A stretch of DNA of 7,716 nt from Alkalinema sp. CAN_BIN05 (GCA_026786325.1 JAJAYH010000100.1:1-7716); one strand, 5' to 3'; shown: positions 1 to 6,337, counted from the first letter of the stretch. The notes: a model not told the origin generated them from the sequence alone. Made by a program: numbers and translations.

Positions 1-1
1 C

Positions 2-277
2 TGGCTCACCATCAAATTCTACCAAACCTACCTATCCGGCGAATCCCCCGCAAAATCGCTAACGATCGCCCAAACCTGGCTTCAAACCCTCACCTACCCC
101 GAACTTGCTACCTGGATCACCAACCTCCTCCAAACCTATCCCCACATGGACTACCACGATCGCCTCGCCGCCCACCTGGCCAATATCCAAACCGATCGCA
201 ATAAGATAGAATCAAAAGAACCACCCTTCGCAAATCCCTACCATTGGGCAGGCATCACGATCGTAGGATGCAATTGA
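2..277 (+). CDS. CHAT-domain (caspase-like) protein, C-terminal fragment, 5' end outside window
   Basis: Reading frame 2 is open from the window edge to TGA at 275-277 and gives the last 91 residues. The segment SLTIAQTWLQTLTYPEL (19-35) matches the AQ-WL-LT-EL helix typical of cyanobacterial CHAT proteins. The ending PFANPYHWAGITIVG (75-89) is the PF-x-HPY-WA-x-F-x-LxG strand that closes CHAT domains. CHAT domains are caspase-clan folds (His/Cys dyad), often fused to TPR or NTPase modules and used in proteolytic signalling or conflict systems. The catalytic dyad lies upstream of this fragment, so activity and any N-terminal domains cannot be judged. The stop is one base before the next ATG, which implies translational coupling and one operon with the gene at 279. 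Codons mostly end in C (ACC, CTC, ATC). Confidence 0.85.
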   Translation, partial: WLTIKFYQTYLSGESPAKSLTIAQTWLQTLTYPELATWITNLLQTYPHMDYHDRLAAHLANIQTDRNKIESKEPPFANPYHWAGITIVGCN

Positions 278-278
278 T

Positions 279-800
279 ATGAACTATCCCAACAGCGCCA
301 TCATCGATATCGAAGCCCTCGCGATCGCCCTCAAACAACAGAGTGCATCCCTCCCATCTGAACTCCAGCACCAACTCACCACAACCGCAAATTCAAATCA
401 ACTCGACTCCGATCGTATCCTCCGTGAACTGGTCAAAAGCCATCCCCCGTTAGAAAATGCCTACATGGGTGTCCTTCAGAAATGGGACGGAGAATATTCA
501 GCCCAAGAACGCGCCAAAAGCATCACTGCTACATTCCCCGCCATCGCCCCCTTCGACTCAACCCCTTTCCAGACCATTCTTCTAAGTCATGATTGGGTCC
601 GATCGTCCCAGCAACTCGCCAGCAAACGCACAACAACAACCAAACAACCTGAATGGATTCGTCGCGGAAATACGATCGTCACCATGATCTCCGGCGGTGC
701 ATTTCTCGGCGTACTACTCGCCCAAATTCCCGGAGCCATCCTCGGAGCAATAGCCGCCGGACTCTTCGGCTGGTACAGTAGCAAACCCAAAGCAGAATAA
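279..800 (+). CDS. Hypothetical protein with C-terminal glycine-zipper membrane segment
   Basis: I do not recognise this 173-residue protein. Residues 1-130 are soluble, rich in Gln, Ser and Thr, with amphipathic helical stretches (about 8-30 and 42-85) and no Cys. Residues 132-166 are strongly hydrophobic and contain small-residue repeats (G139, G140, G144, G152, G156, G161, G164), a glycine-zipper pattern able to form one long helix or a helical hairpin around P151. A basic stretch (R128, R129) precedes it and a short tail with K169 and K171 follows, as in a tail-anchored protein. There is no signal peptide. The ATG sits one base after the CHAT gene stop, so the two are probably co-translated. 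Codon choice is C-ending like the CHAT gene. It may be a membrane partner or substrate of the CHAT protein; that is inferred only from gene order. Confidence 0.8.
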   Translation: MNYPNSAIIDIEALAIALKQQSASLPSELQHQLTTTANSNQLDSDRILRELVKSHPPLENAYMGVLQKWDGEYSAQERAKSITATFPAIAPFDSTPFQTILLSHDWVRSSQQLASKRTTTTKQPEWIRRGNTIVTMISGGAFLGVLLAQIPGAILGAIAAGLFGWYSSKPKAE

Positions 801-820
801 GGTTAGGATTGATTCTCGAA

Positions 821-1138
821 ATGGAAAAGAAAGTTTTGTTTGGGGCCTGGTTTATCTTGACCCTACTCGCCACGGCGATTGTCCTCTTGATCCGCCAAAA
901 ACGGATTCGCAATTGGGCCTTAGAACTAACTGATACAATGCATATTATGGTGGGTGGATTTAGTTCTCTTTCAGGACTTTTTCTCGTTTACAAAGTCATC
1001 ACCGAATTTGAAAAATTAGAACCGATCGTCGGAGTTGAAGGGATGGTGAGTATTTGTCTTGGTAGTCTCGCTACAATATGGTTTGGTATCACCGAAATCG
1101 CCACACTTATTCCTGCCAAACAAACACCAAATCCATAG
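821..1138 (+). CDS. Small membrane protein with three predicted transmembrane helices, unknown function
   Basis: This is a 105-residue protein from ATG 821. Three hydrophobic segments can be read: residues 5-24, 40-60 and 73-97. Basic residues (R25, K27, R28, R30) follow the first, which by the positive-inside rule puts the first loop in the cytoplasm and the N terminus outside. I recognise no family motif. An alternative TTG start at 809 would add four residues (MILE) and has AAGG at 799-802 with six-base spacing. ATG 821 has AGGA at 805-808 with a longer 12-base spacing. I prefer ATG, but the start is uncertain. It lies 20 bp after the glycine-zipper gene on the same strand and is probably in the same operon. 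Its codons are less C-biased than the two genes before it. It ends 32 bp from the convergent Uma2 gene. Confidence 0.72.
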   Translation: MEKKVLFGAWFILTLLATAIVLLIRQKRIRNWALELTDTMHIMVGGFSSLSGLFLVYKVITEFEKLEPIVGVEGMVSICLGSLATIWFGITEIATLIPAKQTPNP

Positions 1139-1170
1139 AACCGATCGTCACTCCAAAACAATCCTCATCG

Positions 1171-1785
1171 CTACGGCAAAACTTCTGCAAGAACGATCGT
1201 GCCTGTGAGTGGTGCAGGAAGATCTATTGTTTGATGAATTCGATATACCTGTTTTGAACCATATTCAAATCCATCTCTAGAATTTTTAAATGGGCTTTGA
1301 TAGACTTCGAGTTGTTGATCTAAAACATTAAAAATCCAATAGTTTTGAATATCAGCTTCGGCATACAGTGAACCTTTTACAGTGCGATCGTACTCTAATG
1401 ACGAGTCAGATACTTCAATAATCAATAGAATATCCTCCGCTTCAGGTTTGCGCGATCGGTACCGATCGGGACTCAGACGCACGATCGCAAAGTCAGGCTC
1501 TGGCTCACTTCCAGAAGCGAGAATTATCGGATCTTGGCATCTCGATATTGCCTCTTGATTAATTAATAGGTGCAAAATCCCAGACAATTCCTGACAACAG
1601 AAAATATGTTTTGTTCCTTTTGCTGCCATTTCAACCAAATTTCCTCGAATTAATTCAATCCGATCGCCCTCATGAAGAAAACCAATCTCCAATAGGCGAT
1701 GATATTCCTCAATTGAAAATCGTTTCAGCCTCGGTGTATCAAATCGTGTCTTGGTGAAAATCGCCTTGGGAGTTACAAGATTCAT
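1171..1785 (-). CDS. Uma2 family (DUF820) PD-(D/E)XK nuclease-like protein
   Basis: This 204-residue protein has the full Uma2 layout. An N-terminal FSIEEYHRLLEIGFLHEGDRIELIRG block (23-48) is followed by the putative PD-(D/E)XK core: D98 in EPEPDFAIV, E124 in LLIIEVSDSS, and K137 with Y141 in the following TVKGSLYAEADIQNYWI helix. Length is normal for the family (about 180-210). Uma2 genes are present in many copies in cyanobacterial genomes; a restriction-endonuclease-like fold is established, but their biological role is not. The ATG at 1783-1785 is preceded by only a weak A/G-rich ribosome site (AAGAAA). It is the last gene of a minus-strand run after the toxin-antitoxin pair, 59 bp away from the toxin stop, and converges with the 3-TM gene. 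No residue expected in the active site appears lost. Confidence 0.93.
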   Translation of the reverse strand: MNLVTPKAIFTKTRFDTPRLKRFSIEEYHRLLEIGFLHEGDRIELIRGNLVEMAAKGTKHIFCCQELSGILHLLINQEAISRCQDPIILASGSEPEPDFAIVRLSPDRYRSRKPEAEDILLIIEVSDSSLEYDRTVKGSLYAEADIQNYWIFNVLDQQLEVYQSPFKNSRDGFEYGSKQVYRIHQTIDLPAPLTGTIVLAEVLP

Positions 1786-1819
1786 ATATTTCTTGTTTAA
1801 GTGATTATTTTATTGTAAT

Positions 1820-1845
1820 AGATAAGCGAGGCTATCTTCTTATCT
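1820..1845 (-). terminator. Possible weak hairpin terminator after the MazF-type toxin
   Basis: Seven-base inverted arms AGATAAG / CTTATCT (1820-1826 and 1839-1845) enclose a 12-base loop directly at the toxin stop codon. On the minus strand the sequence after the hairpin is A/T-rich (ATTACAATAAAAT) rather than a clean U-tract, so termination would be inefficient. TACAAT at 1812-1817 on the minus strand could equally be a -10 box for the Uma2 gene, but no convincing -35 box accompanies it. Confidence 0.25.
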
Positions 1846-2219
1846 CAACCCGATCGGAATGCAGAACTAAATCCTAATTCAATAGCAACAGCAATCTCGA
1901 TCGCATCCCAATAATGATCTTCTACTCTTCCCTGTCTATTTTTAATTCGTTGTGAATCTACTGCTCTCATTTGAATGAAATTAATATGTCGATCGCAATC
2001 TAAACCATTCTGTTCAGTAGGCTTGACGTTGACGACAAATGGAAATGTTCGGGTTCCAGGCAAGAGTGGTGCCACGATCGTTGTAAGAGAATTTTTGTTA
2101 CCCACATCATTTTGAAGAATCAGGCAAGGGCGCTCTTTTCCAGTTTCACTGCCCAACACAGGATTCAAATCAACCCACCAAATTTCACCCCGTTGATAGG
2201 TCAATTTCCCATTAGGCAT
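1845..2219 (-). CDS. mazF: MazF/PemK-family toxin (mRNA endoribonuclease)
   Basis: This 124-residue protein has the MazF/PemK fold signature: RGEIWWVDLNPVLGSE (10-25), then ERPCLILQNDVGN (29-41) and TTIVAP. Against Bacillus MazF the catalytic pair aligns as R30 (in ERP) and T46 (in NSLTTIVAP), both present, so the toxin should be active. Enzymes of this family cut single-stranded RNA at short motifs and halt translation. I chose ATG 2217-2219: its start overlaps the antitoxin end by 8 nt, it has GGAG at 2229-2232 with nine-base spacing, and the protein then begins MPNGKLTYQRGE as in the family. A longer frame from ATG 2255 adds 12 residues inside the antitoxin gene and is unlikely. The toxin is translationally coupled to, and lies downstream of, its antitoxin. 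Confidence 0.93.
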   Translation of the reverse strand: MPNGKLTYQRGEIWWVDLNPVLGSETGKERPCLILQNDVGNKNSLTTIVAPLLPGTRTFPFVVNVKPTEQNGLDCDRHINFIQMRAVDSQRIKNRQGRVEDHYWDAIEIAVAIELGFSSAFRSG

Positions 2220-2436
2220 AAAGACCGTCTCCGATCGTAATATCCCAAATTGCAATCTCTCCCAATAGCTCTAAATCATTTGCCTGTTCAGTATATGCAT
2301 CCTCTAATTCCTTCATGAAGAGACGTTGTTTCTCTTGTCTCAGTAGTTCATTAATAAAGCTACTGCGATTACTGGAAAGATTATCTACAAAGGTCAGAAT
2401 TTCATCATCAAGCGTGATACTAACTTTTTTACTCAT
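2212..2436 (-). CDS. Ribbon-helix-helix antitoxin of the MazF-type pair
   Basis: This 74-residue acidic protein reads as a short ribbon-helix-helix DNA-binding domain. It has a strand KVSITLDD (4-11), helix EILTFVDNL (12-20), a turn SSNRSS (21-26) and a second helix FINELLRQEKQRL (27-39). The C-terminal half is charged and ends WDITIGDGL (64-72), a W-x-x-T-x-GDGL tail seen in cyanobacterial antitoxins that pair with MazF-like toxins; by analogy it wraps the toxin. Such antitoxins repress their own operon through the N-terminal domain. ATG 2434-2436 follows GAGATCGGGT, a weak ribosome site. The last 8 nt (ATGCCTAA) contain the toxin start and the antitoxin stop. It is 67 bp downstream of the radA stop on the same strand. 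Confidence 0.85.
   Translation of the reverse strand: MSKKVSITLDDEILTFVDNLSSNRSSFINELLRQEKQRLFMKELEDAYTEQANDLELLGEIAIWDITIGDGLYA
2229..2232 (-). promoter_or_regulatory. Ribosome binding site deciding the toxin start
   Basis: GGAG on the minus strand, nine bases before ATG 2219 and inside the antitoxin reading frame. It selects the 124-residue toxin over the longer frame starting at 2255, which has no comparable site. Confidence 0.6.
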
Positions 2437-2473
2437 ACCCGATCTCAGTGCGACAAAGTGGTAGGACAGCTAT

Positions 2474-2482
2474 ATCATACCA
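2474..2482 (-). promoter_or_regulatory. Candidate extended -10 promoter for the toxin-antitoxin operon
   Basis: The minus strand reads TGGTATGAT: a TGn extension plus TATGAT (five of six matches to TATAAT), 38 bases before the antitoxin ATG and after the radA stop. TTGAAA lies upstream but with only nine bases of spacing, so it cannot serve as -35 for this box; an extended -10 does not strictly need one. No terminator hairpin separates radA from this site, so read-through from radA is also possible. Confidence 0.4.
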
Positions 2483-2503
2483 GTATTTTTTCAAGATTTC
2501 TGC

Positions 2504-4123
2504 TTAATCATCACTCCAATCTCCTGGCAATGTATCCTCACGAGTTTCCACATCAGACTTCGCACTAATCAGCGCGATCGCAATGGCATCCACCACCCGC
2601 GACACCGGAATGATTTCCAAAAGCTTACTCGTGTAAACACAACCCTTCGGCACGATCGCCCGTTTGAATCCTAATTTCTCCGCTTCTTTTAAACGCAATT
2701 CCATTTGCGACACCGATCGCACCTGACCACCCAAACCCACTTCACCAATCAATACGGTTTGTGGGTCCACCGTCCGATCGCGAAAACTAGCCGCCACCGC
2801 GATCGCAATCCCCAAATCTGCCGCAGGTTCCCCCACACTTAACCCGCCGGATGACGCAACATAGGCATCAAGTTTAGATAATGGAATACCAACTCGCTTT
2901 TCCAGAACTGCGAGAATTTGAAGTAAACGATTGTATTCAATTCCTGTGGTCGATCGGCGGGGTGATGAATAACTTGTCGGACTAACCAATGCTTGCAATT
3001 CAACTACGATCGGGCGAGTTCCCTCACAAGCAACGATCGTAGCAGTTCCAGAAGATGGTTCTTCACGATTGCCAAGAAACAATTCAGATGGATTTAGAAT
3101 TTCTTCCAAACCCTGATCCACCATTTCAAATACACCGACTTCGTGTGTTGCACCAAATCGATTCTTCGTCGATCGCAACAGCCGATGACTAGCAAATCGA
3201 TCGCCCTCGAAATACAAAACAGTATCAACTAAATGTTCTAAAACCTTTGGACCTGCGATCGCCCCTTCTTTGGTCACATGGCCCACAATAAACAATGTGA
3301 TATTCAATTGCCGTGCCAATCGCATTAGCATTGACGTGCATTCTCTGACCTGGGCCACCGAACCCGGAGCCGAGGTGAGTGCCGCGTAGTACAGCGCTTG
3401 AATACTGTCAATCACCGCAACACGAGGACGTAGGGTTTCGAGTTCAGTCAGAATAGTGTCGAGGTCGATTTCAGGCAGGAGGTAGAGGTTCTGAGACGCG
3501 AGGGGAAGGATTGCGGGTTCGGCAGATTTTGAGGGCACCGTTTTTTTAGCTTTGCTGCGCGTGCTCCGAACAGTGGTCGTGGCAGCGTCTTCTAGGGCTT
3601 CAATCAGTTCGTCGGCAGTCTCCAAATCCTCGATCGCATCATCGGATGTACGGGTTTTGCCAATGCCGAGCCGTTGTGCCCGCAGTTTTACCTGTTGCCC
3701 AGATTCTTCGGCGCAGACATAGAGGGTGCGATGTTCGAGGGAAAGACGGTTGGCGGTTTGGAGCAATAAGGTCGATTTGCCAATGCCGGGATCTCCGCCG
3801 ATTAGCACCAAGGATCCGGGGACAATCCCGCCGCCCAGCACCCGATCGAGTTCCACATAGCCGGATGCAATTCGCGAGAAGACCGTATCTTCGATTTGGT
3901 CCAATTTTAATGAAGCCATCGGACGCGCTTCACTGGTGTCTCCAGCGCGGGTTCTGGTCATTTTCATCAGCGGATTTTGGCTAAGACGATTGGCTCCGGC
4001 AGTCGGAATTGGGGCTTGTTCTTCGAGCGAGTTCCAAGTATTACAAGACGGACAACGCCCGAAGAACTGCGGAAATTCAGACCCACAGTCATTACATACC
4101 CACCGCGATCGACTTTTAGCCAT
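2504..4123 (-). CDS. radA: DNA repair/recombination protein RadA (Sms)
   Basis: This 539-residue protein has all three RadA modules. The N-terminal C4 zinc finger has C10, C13, C24 and C27. The RecA-like ATPase has Walker A GGDPGIGKST (109-118, K116), Walker B VAVIDS (235-240) and the RadA-specific KNRFG motif (320-324). The C-terminal Lon-protease-like domain (about 380-520) is non-proteolytic in the family. RadA is a DnaB-type branch-migration helicase that processes recombination intermediates with RecA. Compared with E. coli Sms there is an extra segment of roughly 50 residues between RLG (151-153) and NLYLLPE (212-218), acidic at first and then rich in Thr, Lys and Arg. ATG 4121-4123 fits the usual MAKSRSRWVC start; its ribosome site is weak. 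It is divergent from rpaB. Codon choice changes along the gene, C-ending in the N-terminal half and G/T-ending in the C-terminal half. Confidence 0.98.
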   Translation of the reverse strand: MAKSRSRWVCNDCGSEFPQFFGRCPSCNTWNSLEEQAPIPTAGANRLSQNPLMKMTRTRAGDTSEARPMASLKLDQIEDTVFSRIASGYVELDRVLGGGIVPGSLVLIGGDPGIGKSTLLLQTANRLSLEHRTLYVCAEESGQQVKLRAQRLGIGKTRTSDDAIEDLETADELIEALEDAATTTVRSTRSKAKKTVPSKSAEPAILPLASQNLYLLPEIDLDTILTELETLRPRVAVIDSIQALYYAALTSAPGSVAQVRECTSMLMRLARQLNITLFIVGHVTKEGAIAGPKVLEHLVDTVLYFEGDRFASHRLLRSTKNRFGATHEVGVFEMVDQGLEEILNPSELFLGNREEPSSGTATIVACEGTRPIVVELQALVSPTSYSSPRRSTTGIEYNRLLQILAVLEKRVGIPLSKLDAYVASSGGLSVGEPAADLGIAIAVAASFRDRTVDPQTVLIGEVGLGGQVRSVSQMELRLKEAEKLGFKRAIVPKGCVYTSKLLEIIPVSRVVDAIAIALISAKSDVETREDTLPGDWSDD

Positions 4124-4352
4124 TCTTAAAACTTGACAAATTGATCATGGAACATCGCGAAATCATGTCTGCCTTAGATTTTCAACATGGGAAATCTTAA
4201 AGAAGGCTGAACCTTAGAATCAGACTGGATTTGAAGTTACGAAACAAGCAACTTGACATATCATAATAAATTATAAGACACCAAAATTAACTGAGTTATG
4301 TCAGTTCTGCTGATTTCGGACTTAGCCAAGGTTCAAGGGAGCGATATCCAAG
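4124..4352. promoter_or_regulatory. Divergent radA/rpaB promoter region
   Basis: This 229-bp A/T-rich spacer must hold promoters for both genes. Visible elements on the + strand are TTGACA at 4253-4258 followed by A/T-rich sequence whose best -10 candidate, TAAGAC at 4274-4279, has a short 15-base spacing and is poor. There is a perfect 6-bp dyad at 4289-4306, and AGGGAG at 4336-4341 as the rpaB ribosome site. An AGATTT/AAATCT inverted repeat lies around 4176-4197. No promoter can be called firmly for either gene. Confidence 0.5.
4289..4306. promoter_or_regulatory. Perfect dyad (AACTGA-6-TCAGTT) upstream of rpaB
   Basis: AACTGA at 4289-4294 and TCAGTT at 4301-4306 are exact inverted repeats around a six-base centre (GTTATG), 46 bp before the rpaB start and about 30 bp after the TTGACA element. 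The form fits an operator for a dimeric regulator or a small hairpin in the rpaB 5' leader; which one cannot be told here. Confidence 0.4.
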
Positions 4353-5084
4353 TTGGAAATTCATAAGGAAAAAATCCTCGTCGTCGATGATGAAGCCAGC
4401 ATCCGACGTATTTTAGAAACCCGATTGTCCATGATCGGCTACGAGGTGGTGACAGCGGCAGACGGTGAAGAAGCACTCGAAATCTTCCGTACGGCTGAGC
4501 CGGATTTGGTGGTTTTGGACGTGATGATGCCCAAGCTGGACGGCTATGGTGTGTGTCAGGAACTCCGAAAAGAGTCTGATGTGCCGATCATTATGCTGAC
4601 AGCGCTGGGGGATGTGGCCGACCGAATAACAGGTCTGGAGCTGGGAGCCGACGATTATGTCGTTAAGCCGTTCTCGCCAAAAGAATTAGAAGCTCGTATT
4701 CGATCGGTATTGCGCCGGGTGGACAAGGTTTCGACGACGGGAATCCCCAGTTCTGGCGTGATTCAAGTCAATACTATTCGCATCGATACCAATAAGCGTC
4801 AAGTTTATAAGGGTGACGAGCGGATTCGGTTGACGGGAATGGAATTTAGTTTGTTGGAACTTGTGGTGAGCCGATCGGGTGAGCCGTTTTCCCGCGCTGA
4901 GATTCTTCAAGAAGTGTGGGGCTATACGCCTGAGCGCCATGTGGATACTCGCGTTGTCGATGTTCATATTTCTCGGTTGCGGGCAAAGCTCGAAGATGAC
5001 CCAAGTAACCCAGAATTGATTTTGACGGCTAGAGGCACCGGGTATTTGTTTCAACGGATCCTAGACCCGAATGAAATTGAATAG
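4353..5084 (+). CDS. rpaB: OmpR-family response regulator RpaB (Ycf27)
   Basis: This 243-residue protein has a receiver domain (7-122) and an OmpR/PhoB winged-helix DNA-binding domain (about 135-235). The phosphorylation pocket is complete: D12, D13, D56 (in VVLDVMMP), T83 and K105 (VVKPFSP). The DNA-binding part shows LTGMEFSLLELV, EILQEVWGY, VDVHISRLRAKLE and RGTGYLF. The receiver sequence is nearly that of cyanobacterial RpaB, the essential regulator paired with the kinase NblS (Hik33) that controls high-light genes and photosystem I transcription. The start is TTG 4353: the frame has a stop at 4323-4325 and no ATG before codon 27, the protein must begin near EIHKEKILVVDDE as in its homologues, and AGGGAG at 4336-4341 lies 11 bases upstream. 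A perfect dyad lies upstream and a strong terminator follows. Confidence 0.97.
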   Translation: MEIHKEKILVVDDEASIRRILETRLSMIGYEVVTAADGEEALEIFRTAEPDLVVLDVMMPKLDGYGVCQELRKESDVPIIMLTALGDVADRITGLELGADDYVVKPFSPKELEARIRSVLRRVDKVSTTGIPSSGVIQVNTIRIDTNKRQVYKGDERIRLTGMEFSLLELVVSRSGEPFSRAEILQEVWGYTPERHVDTRVVDVHISRLRAKLEDDPSNPELILTARGTGYLFQRILDPNEIE

Positions 5085-5152
5085 TTGGTTGTGAATAATG
5101 CTTAAACCAAGTCATTAGGCCACCCGCGAATAAAATCCGGGTTAATAGTCAA

Positions 5153-5209
5153 AAGTACCGCTGGGACTAAGAATTTATTTTTATTAGTTCCAGCGGTACT
5201 TCCGTTTTT
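5153..5209 (+). terminator. Strong, probably bidirectional terminator between rpaB and the DAHP synthase gene
   Basis: Arms of 18 bases at 5153-5170 and 5184-5201 (AAGTACCGCTGG-GACTAA against TTAGT-TCCAGCGGTACTT) pair along their whole length with a single wobble, around a 13-base A/T loop (5171-5183). A T-run (5205-5209) follows on the + strand, and AAAA at 5151-5154 gives a T-run on the minus strand. It therefore suits termination of both rpaB and the convergent downstream gene. Confidence 0.85.
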
Positions 5210-5278
5210 GGCTCGTATTTTAATCGCAGTCCACTAGATTTAAATCCATAGCAAATCTTTTTCCCTATATCATTTAGT

Positions 5279-6337
5279 TCAAACCGTTACCTTTACCTTC
5301 ACCGCCGCCGCCAACGATCGCAACATATCCACCGTTATCTCAAAATCAACACAGGCATCAGTGACGCTTTGGCCGTACGTCAACTTTGACAAATCATCAG
5401 GAATCGACTGATTTCCAGCAACCAAATGACTCTCAATCATCACACCCATTAAATAGGGCGTGCCGTCGTTCAATTGCTTGGCCAAATCAGCCAACACAAG
5501 GGGTTGATTGCGATAGTCTTTTGAACTATTTCCATGACTACAATCCACCATCGATCGTTCACACAATCCCTGGCGCTTCATTTGGATAGCCGCCTTCTCC
5601 ATCGAGGCAAAGCTAAAATTGGCCCCATCTTTGCCACCTCGCAACACTAAATGACAGTCAGGATTGCCCGTCGTCTTAACAATGCTAGCGCGACCTTCGA
5701 GGTCAATGCCCAGGAAATGGTGGGGATGACTCGCCGAAAGCACCGCATTAATCGCCACATCAAACCCGCCGTCTGTCCCATTTTTAAAGCCAACAGGCAT
5801 GGATAATCCCGAGGCCATTTCTCGGTGAGTCTGGCTTTCGGTCGTCCGCGCCCCAATAGCACTCCAAGAAATTACGTCAGCAATATACTGTGGAATAATC
5901 GGATCCAGCAATTCCGTCGCACTGGGCATGTCCATCTCAGCGAGATCCAGAAGTAGCTTCCGCGCCATCCGCAATCCCGTATTGATGTCATAGGATTCAT
6001 CTAGGTGAGGATCGTTGATCAAACCCTTCCAACCTGTTGTTGTGCGGGGTTTTTCAAAATAGACCCGCATCACAATTTCCAGCTTATCGCGCAATTCGTG
6101 GCGCAGTGGAGCCAACTTTTCTGCATATTCGCGGGCTGCTTCTACGTCATGGATGGAGCAAGGCCCAACGATCACCAGGAGACGATCGTCGTCTTCGCGA
6201 AGGACTTTACGGATTCGTTCGCGGGTACTGGTTACGACTTCGGATGCCTTATCGGTCATCGGAAATTCTAATTTTAATTGTTCTGGGGTCATTAATGCCC
6301 GAGTCTCAACAACATGCAAATCACTGGTTCTATACAT
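5279..6337 (-). CDS. 3-deoxy-7-phosphoheptulonate (DAHP) synthase, type I (AroF/AroG/AroH class)
   Basis: This 352-residue enzyme condenses phosphoenolpyruvate with erythrose 4-phosphate, the first step of the shikimate pathway to Phe, Tyr and Trp. It aligns almost residue for residue with E. coli AroG. Metal ligands are C60 (VGPCSIHD), H268 (DCSHGNSSKD), E302 and D327. Phosphoenolpyruvate and phosphate contacts are R91, K96, R98 (FEKPRTTTGWKG), R164 (ARTTESQTHRE), K185 (GFKNGTDG) and R233 (LRGGKDGA). The N-terminal 45 residues, which carry the feedback site in this class, are present, so it is probably inhibited by an aromatic amino acid; which one cannot be read. I therefore give no paralogue letter. 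ATG 6335-6337 follows a weak A/G-rich site. A minus-strand terminator-like hairpin lies about 130 bp upstream of the start, and the gene converges with rpaB across a strong terminator. Confidence 0.97.
   Translation of the reverse strand: MYRTSDLHVVETRALMTPEQLKLEFPMTDKASEVVTSTRERIRKVLREDDDRLLVIVGPCSIHDVEAAREYAEKLAPLRHELRDKLEIVMRVYFEKPRTTTGWKGLINDPHLDESYDINTGLRMARKLLLDLAEMDMPSATELLDPIIPQYIADVISWSAIGARTTESQTHREMASGLSMPVGFKNGTDGGFDVAINAVLSASHPHHFLGIDLEGRASIVKTTGNPDCHLVLRGGKDGANFSFASMEKAAIQMKRQGLCERSMVDCSHGNSSKDYRNQPLVLADLAKQLNDGTPYLMGVMIESHLVAGNQSIPDDLSKLTYGQSVTDACVDFEITVDMLRSLAAAVKVKVTV

Noticed and set aside
587..912. Two minus-strand open frames (587-790 and 679-912)
   Set aside because: They are antisense to the glycine-zipper and three-span genes, have low-complexity basic composition and no ribosome site or family motif.
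2217..2255. Longer toxin start at ATG 2255
   Set aside because: It lies deep in the antitoxin gene without a ribosome site; the family sequence begins after ATG 2219, which has GGAG at proper spacing.
3646..4136. Plus-strand open frames inside radA
   Set aside because: They are antisense to the well-supported RadA coding sequence and their translations look random (rich in Arg, Cys and Trp).
4231..4279. Consensus-like rpaB promoter and an HLR1 site (GTTACGAA near 4236)
   Set aside because: TTGACA at 4253 has no -10 box at 16-18 bases. GTTACGAA lacks the second half-repeat at two-base spacing that defines HLR1.
4686..5054. Minus-strand 122-codon frame inside rpaB
   Set aside because: It is opposite a fully conserved response regulator; no domain is seen in the translation.
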